From contig NZ_CP082909.1 of assembly GCF_023822025.1 (NCBI RefSeq), positions 5,562,001 to 5,626,000 of the forward strand: 64,000 nt of DNA, given 5' to 3'. Shown here one piece after another: positions 9,372 through 18,427 of the stretch (position 1 is its first letter; each line of letters opens with the position of its first letter). Source of the DNA: Endozoicomonas sp. 4G (GTDB taxonomy: Bacteria > Pseudomonadota > Gammaproteobacteria > Pseudomonadales > Endozoicomonadaceae). The notes under the pieces were generated by a model. It saw only the letters and a list, made by a program, of their open reading frames with translations. It was not told the DNA's origin and made no database searches. Both the position numbers and the translations under genes were made by a program.

Positions 9372-10022
9372 TCAGGCTTTCTTCAGATCCTTATACTTGG
9401 CTGCCATTTTCTGCTCGGAAACGACTTCGCAGACTGTCTCGCCTTGAGAATTTCTCTGCTTCCTGATGTGTTGCACCAGGATCAGACCCCGTTTAGAACC
9501 GAGGCCAGTCACAAACGTCATCTCCAGTTGCTGGTACAGAGATTGCCTCATGATCACCTTGTCACCCTTGTTGAAGGGGGCCGTTTTATCTGAAGCAGTG
9601 CCTTTACCTTCTGCACGGTTATTGAGGGCTTCGACAATTAACTGGATATCCTTGATCACTTCATGACCATTGGGGATAGGCTTGGGCAGCAGAGCCTGCA
9701 CGTTCTGCTCCTGACTTTTGCTCAGGCGGCCATCCTTATGGAGCTGACGGGTGATCCGGTTAAAGTAGACGATCTCAATGACGCCACGGGTAGAGCGAAT
9801 CTTGTGATAGCGATCCAGATCCTTGAGATCCAGGTAAAGAAACACATAGCCGGGAAAGAGAGCCTCTTCCTTCAGCGGGTCTTTGGCTTTGGCTCGAACC
9901 TTTACAATGGGGCAGTATGTATCAAATCCCTGAGTTTCCAGATTTTCCCGGGCTCTCTGCTCTTGATGAGGTTTGGCTTTCAGTAGGTACCACCCCTCTT
10001 GTAAGCACTCTTGATTTTGCAT
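9372..10022 (-). CDS. NusG-family transcription elongation factor, RfaH-like
   Basis: 216 aa. The N-terminal NGN domain is clear: WYLLKAKPHQEQRARENL, then CPIVK and EALFPGYVFLYLDL, with RSTRGV before the interdomain part. A C-terminal segment (FNKGDKVIMR..., residues about 150-180) corresponds to the KOW domain. RfaH of enterobacteria is about 162 aa; this protein has a longer, Lys/Gln-rich linker after the NGN domain and a charged C-terminal tail. I chose ATG at 10022, preceded by AGGGAACAGGT; the longer frame upstream has no homology-like content. The role would be antitermination on long operons, probably surface polysaccharide or secretion loci. No ops-like element is seen nearby. Confidence 0.85.
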   Translation of the reverse strand: MQNQECLQEGWYLLKAKPHQEQRARENLETQGFDTYCPIVKVRAKAKDPLKEEALFPGYVFLYLDLKDLDRYHKIRSTRGVIEIVYFNRITRQLHKDGRLSKSQEQNVQALLPKPIPNGHEVIKDIQLIVEALNNRAEGKGTASDKTAPFNKGDKVIMRQSLYQQLEMTFVTGLGSKRGLILVQHIRKQRNSQGETVCEVVSEQKMAAKYKDLKKA

Positions 10023-10191
10023 ACCTGTTCCCTGAATGCTTTTCTGCCGAGTAGTACAAAAGCACAAATAGCCGGACGTGAGACCTTTTGACGATCCCAT
10101 CGGCAACGGCTATTGAACTCATGAACTACAATCTGCGCAGTTACATCACAATGTCTATTTAAAGTGACTCATTATAATTCCCATGGTCGAA

Positions 10192-11166
10192 CTATGCACC
10201 GCTTAACATCCAGAGTGCTGTATTTAGCCAGATGATCACCATCGCCGCTTTGGGGTAGGAGGACTGGCGTTTGTGGATGGACACTGAGCCACTGAGTACG
10301 AGGCTTGAACCTTCTTCCCTTTGGACGGGGGCTCTTTTATAACCATTAGCGGCAATAAACGCTTGTACTTCGTCAGAGAGCAGGTAATCGACAAACGTTC
10401 TGGCGGCGGCTTCATGCTCGGTGTCTTTGAGGATCACCAGTTCCTGAAGCAATGGCGTGTAAAGTTTTTGCGGAACCAGTGTGGCACCGACCGCGAGGTT
10501 AATCCTGTTGTTGCCATTGCTGTTGGTTCCCATCACCAGAGAAGCAGGTACAAAACCAACACTGGTAGAATCTTTTATGAGTCTCCATGTCAGTTCGACA
10601 AAGATACGGATAACCAATTTATTCTGGTCTTTGAGCGTTTGATAAAGGCCATATTTCTCAAGGACTGATTTAGCCGCATGCCCGTATGGGGCATCCAGCG
10701 GGTCTGCAATGTGAATGGCTGGTGGGTTGGTTTCTATGATGAAGGTTTTTATATCGTCGGGTTCTACCAGGACATTCTGGCCGTGCCAGAACGCCAGCAA
10801 CCCCTGGGCGTAGATCTTTCTGGAATTTTCTAAAACCTTGCCCTCTTGTTCCAGTTCGGCCGTTCTTATGTTGTCAGCAGATAGAAACAGGTCAATCTTA
10901 TCAGTGTTATTACTGATCGCCCTCTTCAGGTCTCCTGAAGAACCATAGCTGGTCAATTCCAGGGTGTGTCCGAACCGTGACTCGAACTGAACTTTCAGGG
11001 TTTCCAGGACATAAAAAAAATTCGATGCGACGGCCACCTTGATAGTATCAGCACCAGATGGCGGGCTGATAGAGAGCAGGCATCCAAGAATAAAAGCCAT
11101 AATGGGTAATTCAGGAATGGCTTTGTATTCGAAGAAAGTTTTTTTAACAAAACGGAAGTGAAACAA
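10192..11166 (-). CDS. ModA-like periplasmic substrate-binding protein, copy 1
   Basis: 324 aa in the molybdate-binding ModA family: an export signal ending near SPPSGA, then DTIKVAVASNF, the anion-binding YGSSGDLK segment, DLFLSADN, YAQGLLAFW, and the closing IADPLDAPYGHAA and YLLSDEVQAFI motifs. The mature N terminus starts at DTIKV. I chose TTG at 11166 because GGAGA lies just upstream in both copies; an internal ATG within the signal region is the alternative. It sits next to a paralogue in tandem. No modB/modC genes are adjacent, so the ligand and partner permease are unknown. The tail after the binding domain contains a hydrophobic segment not typical of ModA. Confidence 0.8.
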   Translation of the reverse strand: MFHFRFVKKTFFEYKAIPELPIMAFILGCLLSISPPSGADTIKVAVASNFFYVLETLKVQFESRFGHTLELTSYGSSGDLKRAISNNTDKIDLFLSADNIRTAELEQEGKVLENSRKIYAQGLLAFWHGQNVLVEPDDIKTFIIETNPPAIHIADPLDAPYGHAAKSVLEKYGLYQTLKDQNKLVIRIFVELTWRLIKDSTSVGFVPASLVMGTNSNGNNRINLAVGATLVPQKLYTPLLQELVILKDTEHEAAARTFVDYLLSDEVQAFIAANGYKRAPVQREEGSSLVLSGSVSIHKRQSSYPKAAMVIIWLNTALWMLSGA

Positions 11167-11239
11167 GGTTGTTCTCCACAACTTAGTGAGTGAGTTACAG
11201 AGCTTAGTTCAGATTTCGGGAAGGGGGCGTCAAAAGGTA

Positions 11240-12196
11240 TTAGAGAGCGGGCAAAAATGCCAACAACTCAACCAGAGCTACGCCCATAACGCTTACTATA
11301 ACGCCTACGAGCAAGAATTGACTGGTACCGTGCACGGAGAAATAGGCGATGAGTGGATCGATTAAACCTGCTTTTTCTTTTTCGACCCGTGCTCTTTGAT
11401 AACCACCATCGACGGCGATAAACTTCTGCGTTTCATCACAGAGCAGGTACTCGACCAGAGCTTTGGCAGCCGCTTCATGCTCGGTGGACCTGAGGATGAC
11501 CAGCTCCTGAACCAGTGGTGGGTAAAGTGATTGTGGCACCAGAGTTATACTGACAGGGAAAAGAAGGCGGTCGAAGTTGGTGCCCTTCAACATAGAAAAA
11601 GGCATAAAACCAGCATCATAAGCATTTTGCCTATTCGTCCATGCCTTGCTGATATGGTCACTGACCATCAGTCTGCCCTGATCTTTGAGTGTTTCGTAAA
11701 GATTATAGTTCTGAAGGGCGGATACAGCGGCTTGTAGGTATGGAGTATCCTTCGGGTCTGCAATGTGAATGGCTGGTGGGGTCTTTTCGGTCAGGTAGCT
11801 TTCTATGTCTTCGGGTTTTAGCGGACCCCACTGACCGTGCCAGAACGCCAGCAACCCCTGGGCATAGACCGTTCTGGAGTTCTCTAAAATCTTATGCTGT
11901 CGTTCCAGTTCTGCCGTCTTTAAATTGTCAGCAGATAGAAAAAGATCAAACTTCTGAGTGTCATCACTGACCAGTCGTTTCAGTTCTCCTGAAGTACCAT
12001 AGTGCAACTCCAGGGTATGACCATACCGTGACTGGAACCGCTCTTTCAGGCTTTCCATGACAAAATGAAAATTCGCTGTCACAGCGACCTTGATGGTGTC
12101 AGCGTTTGCTGGGGAAATGATGAAGAGCAGGCAGCCAAGAATGGCTTTGTATTCAGAAGCACGTTTCAGCTGCTTAACAAAACGAAAGTGAGACAA
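11240..12196 (-). CDS. ModA-like periplasmic substrate-binding protein, copy 2
   Basis: 318 aa and clearly paralogous to the neighbouring gene (shared ILENSRxVYAQGLLAFWHG-like stretch, LVPQxLYxPLxQELVIL, EHEAAAxxxVxYLL). The signal peptide ends near ISPANA. There is no ATG in the N-terminal part; TTG at 12196, preceded by GGAGA, is the best start. The C terminus carries an extra strongly hydrophobic segment (VIVSVMGVALVELLAFL), suggesting membrane anchoring instead of a free periplasmic protein. The upstream regions of both copies also match (about 50 bases around GAGCTTAGTTCAGA), so the duplication included the promoter/leader. Confidence 0.8.
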   Translation of the reverse strand: MSHFRFVKQLKRASEYKAILGCLLFIISPANADTIKVAVTANFHFVMESLKERFQSRYGHTLELHYGTSGELKRLVSDDTQKFDLFLSADNLKTAELERQHKILENSRTVYAQGLLAFWHGQWGPLKPEDIESYLTEKTPPAIHIADPKDTPYLQAAVSALQNYNLYETLKDQGRLMVSDHISKAWTNRQNAYDAGFMPFSMLKGTNFDRLLFPVSITLVPQSLYPPLVQELVILRSTEHEAAAKALVEYLLCDETQKFIAVDGGYQRARVEKEKAGLIDPLIAYFSVHGTSQFLLVGVIVSVMGVALVELLAFLPAL

Positions 12197-12254
12197 GATC
12201 TTTCTCCACAACTCAGAGGGTGAGTTGTAGAGCTTAGTTCAGAGCTTGGAAAAC

Positions 12255-12279
12255 GGCAGTCAGAAAGTCTCTGACTGCC
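12255..12279 (-). terminator. Rho-independent terminator of pgk
   Basis: A perfect 10-bp stem, GGCAGTCAGA / TCTGACTGCC with a 5-base loop, lies 10 bases after the pgk stop. On the minus strand it is followed by GTTTTCC, a short U-tract. Confidence 0.75.
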
Positions 12280-12288
12280 CAAAGGCTG

Positions 12289-13452
12289 TTATTGACAGGC
12301 TGCTTCCAGCATCGCTACAGCCGGGAGTTTCTTGCCTTCTACAAACTCCAGGAAAGCACCACCGCCTGTGGAAATATAAGATACACGGTCTTTAATTCCG
12401 TACTTGTCAATCGCGGCCAGCGTATCACCGCCACCGGCAATGGAGAACGCGTCAGACTCGGCAATGGCCAGAGACATGGAGCGGGTGCCTTCACCAAACT
12501 GGTCAAATTCAAAGACACCCACAGGGCCGTTCCAAAGAATGGTTTTTGAGGACTTCAGTACGTCATTAAACAGTTTCTGGGTTTGGGGGCCGACGTCGAA
12601 GATCATGTCGTCGTCTTCTACTTCGGATACCTGTTTAACGACAGCGGTTTCATTTTCGTCAAATTGCTTACCGCAGATCACGTCTACGGGCATGGGGACA
12701 TCAACCTTTTTCATCAATGCTTTGGCATTGGGGATCAGGTCTTTTTCGTAAAGGGACTTGCCGACATTATGACCGGCAGCCGCCAGGAAGGTGTTGGCGA
12801 TACCACCACCGACGATCAGCTGATCGCAGACATCAGACAGGGATTCCAGAACCGTCAGTTTGGTGGATACCTTGGAACCACCAACGATAGCGCACATAGG
12901 GCGTTCAGGGTTGCCCAGGGCTTTACCCAGAGCTTCCAGTTCACCGGCCAGCAACGGCCCTGCACAGGCGATTTCAGCGAATTTACCAACGCCGTGAGTC
13001 GATGCCTGAGCACGGTGAGCGGTGCCAAATGCATCCATAACATAAACATCGCACAAGGCCGCCATCTTTTTAGACAGGGCTTCGTCATCCTTTTTTTCGC
13101 CCCGGTTAAAACGTACGTTCTCAAGAATCACCAGCTCACCTTCGGCCACCTCAAAACCACCGTCAACCCAGTCTTTGATCAGGCGAACCTCTTTGCCCAG
13201 CAGCTGACCAATGTAATCCGCAACAGGTTTCAGCGAGAACTGTTCGTCGTACTCACCTTCGGTCGGGCGGCCCAGATGAGACGTTGCCATGACTTTGGCA
13301 CCCGCTTCCAGGGCGCGCTGAATAGTGGGCAGAGAAGCGAGGATTCGGGCATCGCTGGTGACTTTGCCATCTTTGACGGGAACGTTGAGGTCTTCACGGA
13401 TCAGGACACGTTTGCCAGCCAGATCCAGATCGGTCATTTTCAGTACGTTCAT
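12289..13452 (-). CDS. pgk: Phosphoglycerate kinase
   Basis: 387 aa, exactly the normal bacterial length. It transfers phosphate between 1,3-bisphosphoglycerate and ADP in glycolysis and gluconeogenesis. Visible motifs are the N-terminal signature [11 protein letters not shown], the substrate-binding TSHLGRP, VENVRF-like [11 protein letters not shown], the hinge/nucleotide segment GGSKVSTK, and the C-terminal GGGDT and STGGGAFLE loops. I chose ATG at 13452, which has AGGGAGA upstream; the longer open frame adds 32 unrelated residues. gapA/epd and fba, often neighbours in other gammaproteobacteria, are not adjacent here. A strong hairpin terminator follows. Confidence 0.97.
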   Translation of the reverse strand: MNVLKMTDLDLAGKRVLIREDLNVPVKDGKVTSDARILASLPTIQRALEAGAKVMATSHLGRPTEGEYDEQFSLKPVADYIGQLLGKEVRLIKDWVDGGFEVAEGELVILENVRFNRGEKKDDEALSKKMAALCDVYVMDAFGTAHRAQASTHGVGKFAEIACAGPLLAGELEALGKALGNPERPMCAIVGGSKVSTKLTVLESLSDVCDQLIVGGGIANTFLAAAGHNVGKSLYEKDLIPNAKALMKKVDVPMPVDVICGKQFDENETAVVKQVSEVEDDDMIFDVGPQTQKLFNDVLKSSKTILWNGPVGVFEFDQFGEGTRSMSLAIAESDAFSIAGGGDTLAAIDKYGIKDRVSYISTGGGAFLEFVEGKKLPAVAMLEAACQ

Positions 13453-13697
13453 CAGGTATCTCCCTAAGCGCGGGTTCAGTGAAGATCGACTGCTGTCACG
13501 AAGAGACAACAGTACTGAGGGACAGAATTGGCATGGACAATAGCACAAAAAAACAGCACCCGGTACGTAGCTTTAGCCAGATATGACGTGAATCAATAGT
13601 GTTGTCAGGAGTTAACGCAGGAGCACAGGAATGCTATTGAGCCATCGTCGATCAACAGAACCGGAAGAAAGAAATAGCAGAGTCGAACAGAGGTCGC

Positions 13698-13728
13698 ACA
13701 AAAAAGGCTGCACAAAGCAGCCCTTTTT
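13698..13728. terminator. Terminator between metK and pgk
   Basis: The stem GGCTGC/GCAGCC with a 5-base loop (13706-13722) is flanked by AAAAAA on the left and CTTTTT on the right, so it can act in both directions. It lies just beyond the metK stop (minus strand). Confidence 0.8.
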
Positions 13729-13746
13729 AACAGAGGTCAGTATTGA

Positions 13747-14910
13747 TTACAGACCTGCCGCGGCTCTCAGGGCATCCGCCTTGTCGGTACGCTCCCAGGA
13801 GAACTCTTCTTCTTCACGACCGAAGTGGCCGTAGGCTGCAGTCGCCTGATAAATAGGACGCTTCAGGTCCAGCATGTTAATCAGGCCTTTTGGACGCAGA
13901 TCGAAGTACTCACGAACCAGCACTTCAATTTTGGCATCAGTAATCTTGCCAGTACCGAATGTATCAATTGAGATAGACGTCGGTTCAGCGACACCAATGG
14001 CATAAGACACCTGAATCTCGCACTTGTCAGCCAGACCGGCGGCGACAACATTCTTGGCTACGTAACGACCTGCGTAAGCAGCAGAACGGTCAACCTTTGA
14101 TGGGTCCTTGCCAGAGAAGGCTCCGCCACCGTGACGAGCCATGCCACCGTAGGTGTCTACGATGATTTTTCGCCCTGTCAGACCACAGTCACCCACGGGG
14201 CCACCAATCACGAAAATACCGGTTGGGTTGATGTGGTAACGAGTGTCTTCATGAAGCCATTGCGCTGGCAACACTGGCTTGATGACTTTTTCCAGAATTT
14301 CTTTCTGCAGTTCTTCCTGAGAGATGTCAGGGTGGTGCTGTGTTGACAGCACTACGGCATCGACACTTTGTACCTTGCCTTCGCTGTCGTAACGCATGGT
14401 GACCTGACTCTTGGCGTCCGGACGCAGCCAGGGCAGGGTGCCGTTTTTGCGCAGTTCAGCCTGACGTTTAACCAGCTCGTGAGAATAGTAGATCGGGGCG
14501 GGCATCAGTACCGGTGTTTCGTTGGTCGCGTAACCAAACATAAGACCTTGGTCGCCTGCCCCCTGTTCATGTTCGCCGGTTTCGTCAACACCGACAGCAA
14601 TATCCGGAGATTGCTTGCCAATGGCATTCAAAACGGCCACGCAATCACCGTCAAAGCCCAGGTCGCCATTGTCATAACCAATGTCAGTGACCACTTTGCG
14701 AACCAGTTCTTCGATATCGACATAAGTGTCGGTACGCACTTCACCGGCAACGATGACCATCCCGGTTTTTACCATGGTTTCAATTGCAACACGGGCTTCC
14801 GGATCATCCTTGAGGATAGCATCCAGAATAGCGTCGGAAATCTGATCGGCAATCTTGTCAGGATGACCTTCGGAAACGGACTCGGAAGTGAACAGCGTAT
14901 AATCTGCCAT
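13747..14910 (-). CDS. metK: S-adenosylmethionine synthase
   Basis: 387 aa, standard length. It makes SAM from methionine and ATP. Motifs are [18 protein letters not shown] at the N terminus (ATP site), the signature [12 protein letters not shown], the second signature [19 protein letters not shown], and a conserved C-terminal GHFGRE. It follows the SahR-like regulator gene by 36 bases on the same strand, so the two probably form an operon. The same adjacency is known in Pseudomonas, where an ArsR/methyltransferase-type regulator precedes metK. A hairpin terminator follows. Confidence 0.97.
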   Translation of the reverse strand: MADYTLFTSESVSEGHPDKIADQISDAILDAILKDDPEARVAIETMVKTGMVIVAGEVRTDTYVDIEELVRKVVTDIGYDNGDLGFDGDCVAVLNAIGKQSPDIAVGVDETGEHEQGAGDQGLMFGYATNETPVLMPAPIYYSHELVKRQAELRKNGTLPWLRPDAKSQVTMRYDSEGKVQSVDAVVLSTQHHPDISQEELQKEILEKVIKPVLPAQWLHEDTRYHINPTGIFVIGGPVGDCGLTGRKIIVDTYGGMARHGGGAFSGKDPSKVDRSAAYAGRYVAKNVVAAGLADKCEIQVSYAIGVAEPTSISIDTFGTGKITDAKIEVLVREYFDLRPKGLINMLDLKRPIYQATAAYGHFGREEEEFSWERTDKADALRAAAGL

Positions 14911-14946
14911 AGTCGTTTTTCGCCTCTTAAAACTATTTAGCCCAGG

Positions 14947-15915
14947 TTAGCCCAGGGGGCTGAAAAGCCGCCTGACCTGAATCTGAAAGCCATTACGTAG
15001 CCCCAGGTACTGGGACTCACCTATTTTCAGGCCTGCATTCTGTGCCCAACCGTCAAGGTCTTCAGCACTGAATCCAAGCCATAAATCACCACAGGATTCC
15101 CGTACCCAATCCTGATTATGACTGCTCAATTCGCTGACTAGCATACTGCCACCAGGCTTCAATAGTTTTGAAACCCAGGTAAAAATATCGGAAGGGGCGA
15201 CCACATGGTGCAACACCATATTAGCCACGATGCAGTCAAACTGGCCTTCCAGAGCATTCAGGGAAGCTATTTCCCCATGAATAAACTCAACGTTTTTCAG
15301 GTTCCGCTCTTTTGCCTTCTGCTGACTGATGGCCAGCATTGCTCCGCAATTATCCACAGCATAGACCCGCTGAAAGTAGGTACTCAGTGTTTCCAGAAAA
15401 TCGCCTTCACCCGGTCCCAGCTCCAATACTCGCTGATGGTCAGGTAATTCGGTTTTTTCCAAAACGTCTGTGACACATCGAGCATAGAGATCATGGTCAG
15501 CGATAAGTTCCTGATGCTGACGAAATTGATCCACATTGCGGGCAAAAAAAGCCATGGATTGCTCAGCCCTCTGACCTCTGACCTGCAACAGACGACGGGT
15601 CAGGGAAGATGACAACGATAAAGTGTCCACCGCCGAAAAAAGGGAACTCATAAGGTCGTTAATAATCCCTTCCTGGGGTGGCAGAGCCCGACGGTAAAAT
15701 ACGGTATTACCTTCCTTGCGGGTACTCACAAGTCCGGCCTGAGAAAGAACCTTGAGATGGTGGCTCATGGCAGGCTGACGCACATCGAAAAGACGACTGA
15801 GCTCCAGTACCCCGAAAGAGTCTGTGCTCAGAACTCTTAATATCTCAAGCCTCAGTGCATCGCCATACGCTTTTCCTAAAGCAGCAAGCTGTTCGACTGA
15901 TCCTGATTCCGACAC
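14947..15915 (-). CDS. ArsR-type HTH plus SAM-methyltransferase fold regulator (SahR-like)
   Basis: 322 aa. Residues about 5-90 form an ArsR winged helix (RQPAMSHHLKVLSQAGLV, then a wing RKEGNTVFYR). From about residue 160 a class I methyltransferase fold follows: VLELGPGEGDFL (motif I), VYAVDNC, and IVANMVLHH. This architecture matches SahR, described as an S-adenosylhomocysteine-sensing repressor of methionine-cycle genes in Proteobacteria. I chose GTG at 15915 because AAGGAG stands 6 bases upstream; the longer frame adds 14 residues. It is directly upstream of metK. A perfect palindrome 95 bases before the start is a likely autoregulatory operator. The ligand assignment is inference. Confidence 0.85.
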   Translation of the reverse strand: MSESGSVEQLAALGKAYGDALRLEILRVLSTDSFGVLELSRLFDVRQPAMSHHLKVLSQAGLVSTRKEGNTVFYRRALPPQEGIINDLMSSLFSAVDTLSLSSSLTRRLLQVRGQRAEQSMAFFARNVDQFRQHQELIADHDLYARCVTDVLEKTELPDHQRVLELGPGEGDFLETLSTYFQRVYAVDNCGAMLAISQQKAKERNLKNVEFIHGEIASLNALEGQFDCIVANMVLHHVVAPSDIFTWVSKLLKPGGSMLVSELSSHNQDWVRESCGDLWLGFSAEDLDGWAQNAGLKIGESQYLGLRNGFQIQVRRLFSPLG

Positions 15916-16008
15916 GCAAAGCTCCTTAGCAATGGACCGTTGGCTTCTGGGGGCCAAAAGGATTCTACCCCGTCTGTTGAAAGCGGGAGTCTAGCAAGCA
16001 GTACAAAG

Positions 16009-16030
16009 TATATCAAAACATTTTGATATA
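16009..16030. promoter_or_regulatory. Perfect inverted repeat upstream of sahR-like/metK operon
   Basis: Arms TATATCAAAA and TTTTGATATA are exact reverse complements with a 2-base spacer (CA). It lies about 95 bases upstream of the sahR-like start, where an autoregulatory operator controlling the regulator-metK operon is expected. Confidence 0.65.
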
Positions 16031-16061
16031 GATTTTTGTGTATAAGTGACCCAGTCGTCAA

Positions 16062-16802
16062 TTACAAGGTGTTCCATAACGTATCAAAGATAATTTGCTG
16101 GGTGCTGGCGATCTCAATGGAATCAATCACAACCGCAACGGGATAATCCATGGATGCCAGCGAAATCATGGCGACTTTTGGTGGGTAAATAGCAATGTAG
16201 CTGGCATCCACTTTACCGCTGGCATTGATCCATTTACGCTCAGAAAGTTCAGCATCCTCACCCCCTTCACCAATAGCAATAACCCGGACATTAATGCCCT
16301 TGCGGATACGCTGCTGGGTATAATTCGGAAAAGGTCGGTAGAGGTGCTGCCGGATCGGTTTGGATGAAAAAATGGAGTAGTTTTTATCGTCCTGTTTGGC
16401 GACGGTATTCAGTATGTCCTTAAGAACAAACTCAATACCACTGTCGCCTTCATAAAAGCGGACGTTGCCGGGGTTGAAGTCGGGTTTAAGCTGATTCAGT
16501 TGTGGGATCAGCTTCTGTTTCATCTCTTCAATGCTCTGTTCCAGAGATTGTTTTTTCTCCTCTGCCAGATCCAGAAGCTTTTCCGGAGGCTCGGCACAGA
16601 ACACCCGTCTTTTTCCTTTTGGAAAGTAGCTGACAATACCTTTACCCGCCAGGGCTTTCAGGGTCTCATAGGTGGTTCCGCGATTAATATCAGCTTCAGC
16701 CGCAATATCGCGGATAGAAGCCGTTCCCAGCTTTAGCAAAGCCAGATAAAGCTGAATTTCTTTCTGGTCGAGCCCCAGCTGCTTTAATGTGTCGAGGTTC
16801 AT
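16062..16802 (-). CDS. TrmB-family transcriptional regulator
   Basis: 246 aa. The N-terminal domain is a TrmB-type winged helix (LGLDQKEIQLYLALLKLGTASIRDIA..., with NRGTTYETLKALAGKGIVS as recognition helix). A coiled-coil-like helix (EEKKQSLEQSIEEMKQKL) follows, then a C-terminal effector domain from about residue 112. TrmB proteins often sense sugars in archaea; bacterial members are poorly known. The gene is divergent from glmU, which starts 213 bases away, and two TGTCA/TGACA dyads lie between them. Control of amino-sugar genes is possible but not shown. Confidence 0.85.
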   Translation of the reverse strand: MNLDTLKQLGLDQKEIQLYLALLKLGTASIRDIAAEADINRGTTYETLKALAGKGIVSYFPKGKRRVFCAEPPEKLLDLAEEKKQSLEQSIEEMKQKLIPQLNQLKPDFNPGNVRFYEGDSGIEFVLKDILNTVAKQDDKNYSIFSSKPIRQHLYRPFPNYTQQRIRKGINVRVIAIGEGGEDAELSERKWINASGKVDASYIAIYPPKVAMISLASMDYPVAVVIDSIEIASTQQIIFDTLWNTL

Positions 16803-16803
16803 A

Positions 16804-16899
16804 TTGTCAATTTTCCAATGACAAACACGGTTGTGTTTTAGACTTTATAGGATAAGCTAAATCCAATACTGTAGAAAAGTGTCACCTTTTCTTATGACA
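16804..16899. promoter_or_regulatory. Two similar dyads between trmB-like gene and glmU
   Basis: TTGTCA-N9-TGACAA at 16804-16824 overlaps the leader of the TrmB-type gene. TGTCA-N10-TGACA at 16880-16899 lies centrally in the divergent region. The same half-site and near-equal spacing suggest sites for one dimeric regulator, most simply the TrmB-type protein itself. Confidence 0.4.
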
Positions 16900-17015
16900 T
16901 GAGTCGTTAGGAAAGCGACACCGGTTTCTGATACCTCCTGCTGTTATTTGTCTGGTCTGTACTGTCTTTTTTCCCGTCAGGCGACACAGAAAAACCGAAT
17001 TATTAAGAGAAAACC

Positions 17016-18392
17016 ATGAGAGCTGATATCGTCATTCTTGCTGCCGGTCAAGGCAGTCGTATGAAATCCAACCTGCCCAAAGTCCTCCATCCCATTGCCG
17101 GTAAACCCATGTTGGAGCACGTCATTCTCAGTGCCCTGCAAACCCAGAAGGTGATTGGCGAAGGTGACATTCATGTTGTCATTGGTCACGGTGCGGACAA
17201 GGTAAAAAGTGCCCTGGGACACTACGACCTGAACTGGGTTGAACAGACGGAGCAGCTGGGGACAGGCCATGCGGTGCAGCAGGCGGTACCTGGCTGCAAA
17301 GAGGCCGATGTCGTGCTGGTACTCTACGGCGATGTGCCGCTGATACACACTTCTACCCTGCAATCCCTGCTGGCAGCCAGTAACGGTGAACGACTGGGTC
17401 TGTTAACCATCAATCTCGCTAATCCATCAGGTTATGGTCGTATTGTCCGGGATGATGTTGGCAATGTGCAGGCCATTGTTGAAGATAAAGATGCGACGCC
17501 TGAACAACTGGCTATCAACGAGGTCAACACCGGTATTATGGCCATTCCCGGTGGCAAGCTGGGAGACTGGGTCATGGGGCTGGATAACAACAATGCCCAG
17601 CAGGAATATTATCTGACGGATGTCGTGTCTAAAGCGGTGTCCGAAAAGACTCCGGTCGTGCATGTTCAACCACAGAAAGCGACCGAAGTGGAGGGCGTCA
17701 ACAGCCGGGTTCAGCTGACAGAATTGGAGCGGGCTTTCCAGCAACAGCTGGCGACCGCCATGATGACCAGCGGTGTCACCATTATTGACCCTGCCCGTCT
17801 TGATATTCGTGGTGATATTAACACCGGCAAGGATATCCTGCTGGATGTCAACGTGATCCTCGAAGGCCATGTCGAGATTGCTGACAACGTGGTCATTGAG
17901 GCTGGCTGCATCATTCGCAATTCCAAAATCGGCGAAGGGGCTGTGATCAAAGCGCACTCGATTCTTGAAGAGGCAGACGTTGCTGCGAACTGTGAAGTGG
18001 GTCCATTTGCACGACTGCGTCCGGGTACTCAAATGGCAGAAAATGCCAAGGTGGGTAACTTTGTTGAAATCAAAAAGGCAGTCATTGGCCAGGGCAGCAA
18101 GGTCAACCATCTGACCTATATAGGCGACGCTGAAATAGGTACCGGTGTTAATGTTGGAGCGGGTACTGTGACCTGTAACTATGATGGAGTGAACAAGCAC
18201 AAAACCGTGATTGAAAATAACGCCTTCATCGGTACCAACAGTTCACTGGTTGCACCGGTCACTGTCGGTAAAGGTGCGACCACGGCAGCGGGTTCAGTAA
18301 TTACCCAAAACCTGGGCGAAGGCCAGCTGGGTGTGGCCCGCAGTCGTCAGAAAAATATTGACGGCTGGCAGCGTCCCAGCAAAAAGAATTGA
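17016..18392 (+). CDS. glmU: Bifunctional UDP-GlcNAc pyrophosphorylase / glucosamine-1-phosphate acetyltransferase
   Basis: 458 aa, normal length. The N-terminal half is the nucleotidyltransferase (LAAGQGSRMKSNLPKVLH; GTGHAVQQA; LYGDVPL). The C-terminal half from about residue 250 is a left-handed beta helix acetyltransferase with hexapeptide repeats and the conserved RLRPG, KNxVEIK-like VGNFVEIKKA, and NYDGVNKH segments. It performs the last two steps to UDP-GlcNAc for peptidoglycan and LPS. The start has AAGAG upstream. glmS follows 35 bases after the stop, so the two form the usual glmUS operon. Confidence 0.97.
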   Translation: MRADIVILAAGQGSRMKSNLPKVLHPIAGKPMLEHVILSALQTQKVIGEGDIHVVIGHGADKVKSALGHYDLNWVEQTEQLGTGHAVQQAVPGCKEADVVLVLYGDVPLIHTSTLQSLLAASNGERLGLLTINLANPSGYGRIVRDDVGNVQAIVEDKDATPEQLAINEVNTGIMAIPGGKLGDWVMGLDNNNAQQEYYLTDVVSKAVSEKTPVVHVQPQKATEVEGVNSRVQLTELERAFQQQLATAMMTSGVTIIDPARLDIRGDINTGKDILLDVNVILEGHVEIADNVVIEAGCIIRNSKIGEGAVIKAHSILEEADVAANCEVGPFARLRPGTQMAENAKVGNFVEIKKAVIGQGSKVNHLTYIGDAEIGTGVNVGAGTVTCNYDGVNKHKTVIENNAFIGTNSSLVAPVTVGKGATTAAGSVITQNLGEGQLGVARSRQKNIDGWQRPSKKN

Positions 18393-18427
18393 ATATCAGG
18401 CAGAACACAAAGCAAAGGTAGAAAATT

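Noticed and set aside
13453-13548. Longer N terminus for phosphoglycerate kinase (32 extra residues)
   Set aside because: The extension is unlike any Pgk, whereas the internal ATG at 13452 has a strong AGGGAGA ribosome site and gives the normal length.
18393-18427. A glmS ribozyme or other riboswitch before glmS
   Set aside because: Only 35 bases separate glmU and glmS, too short for the ribozyme, which is also essentially restricted to Gram-positive bacteria.
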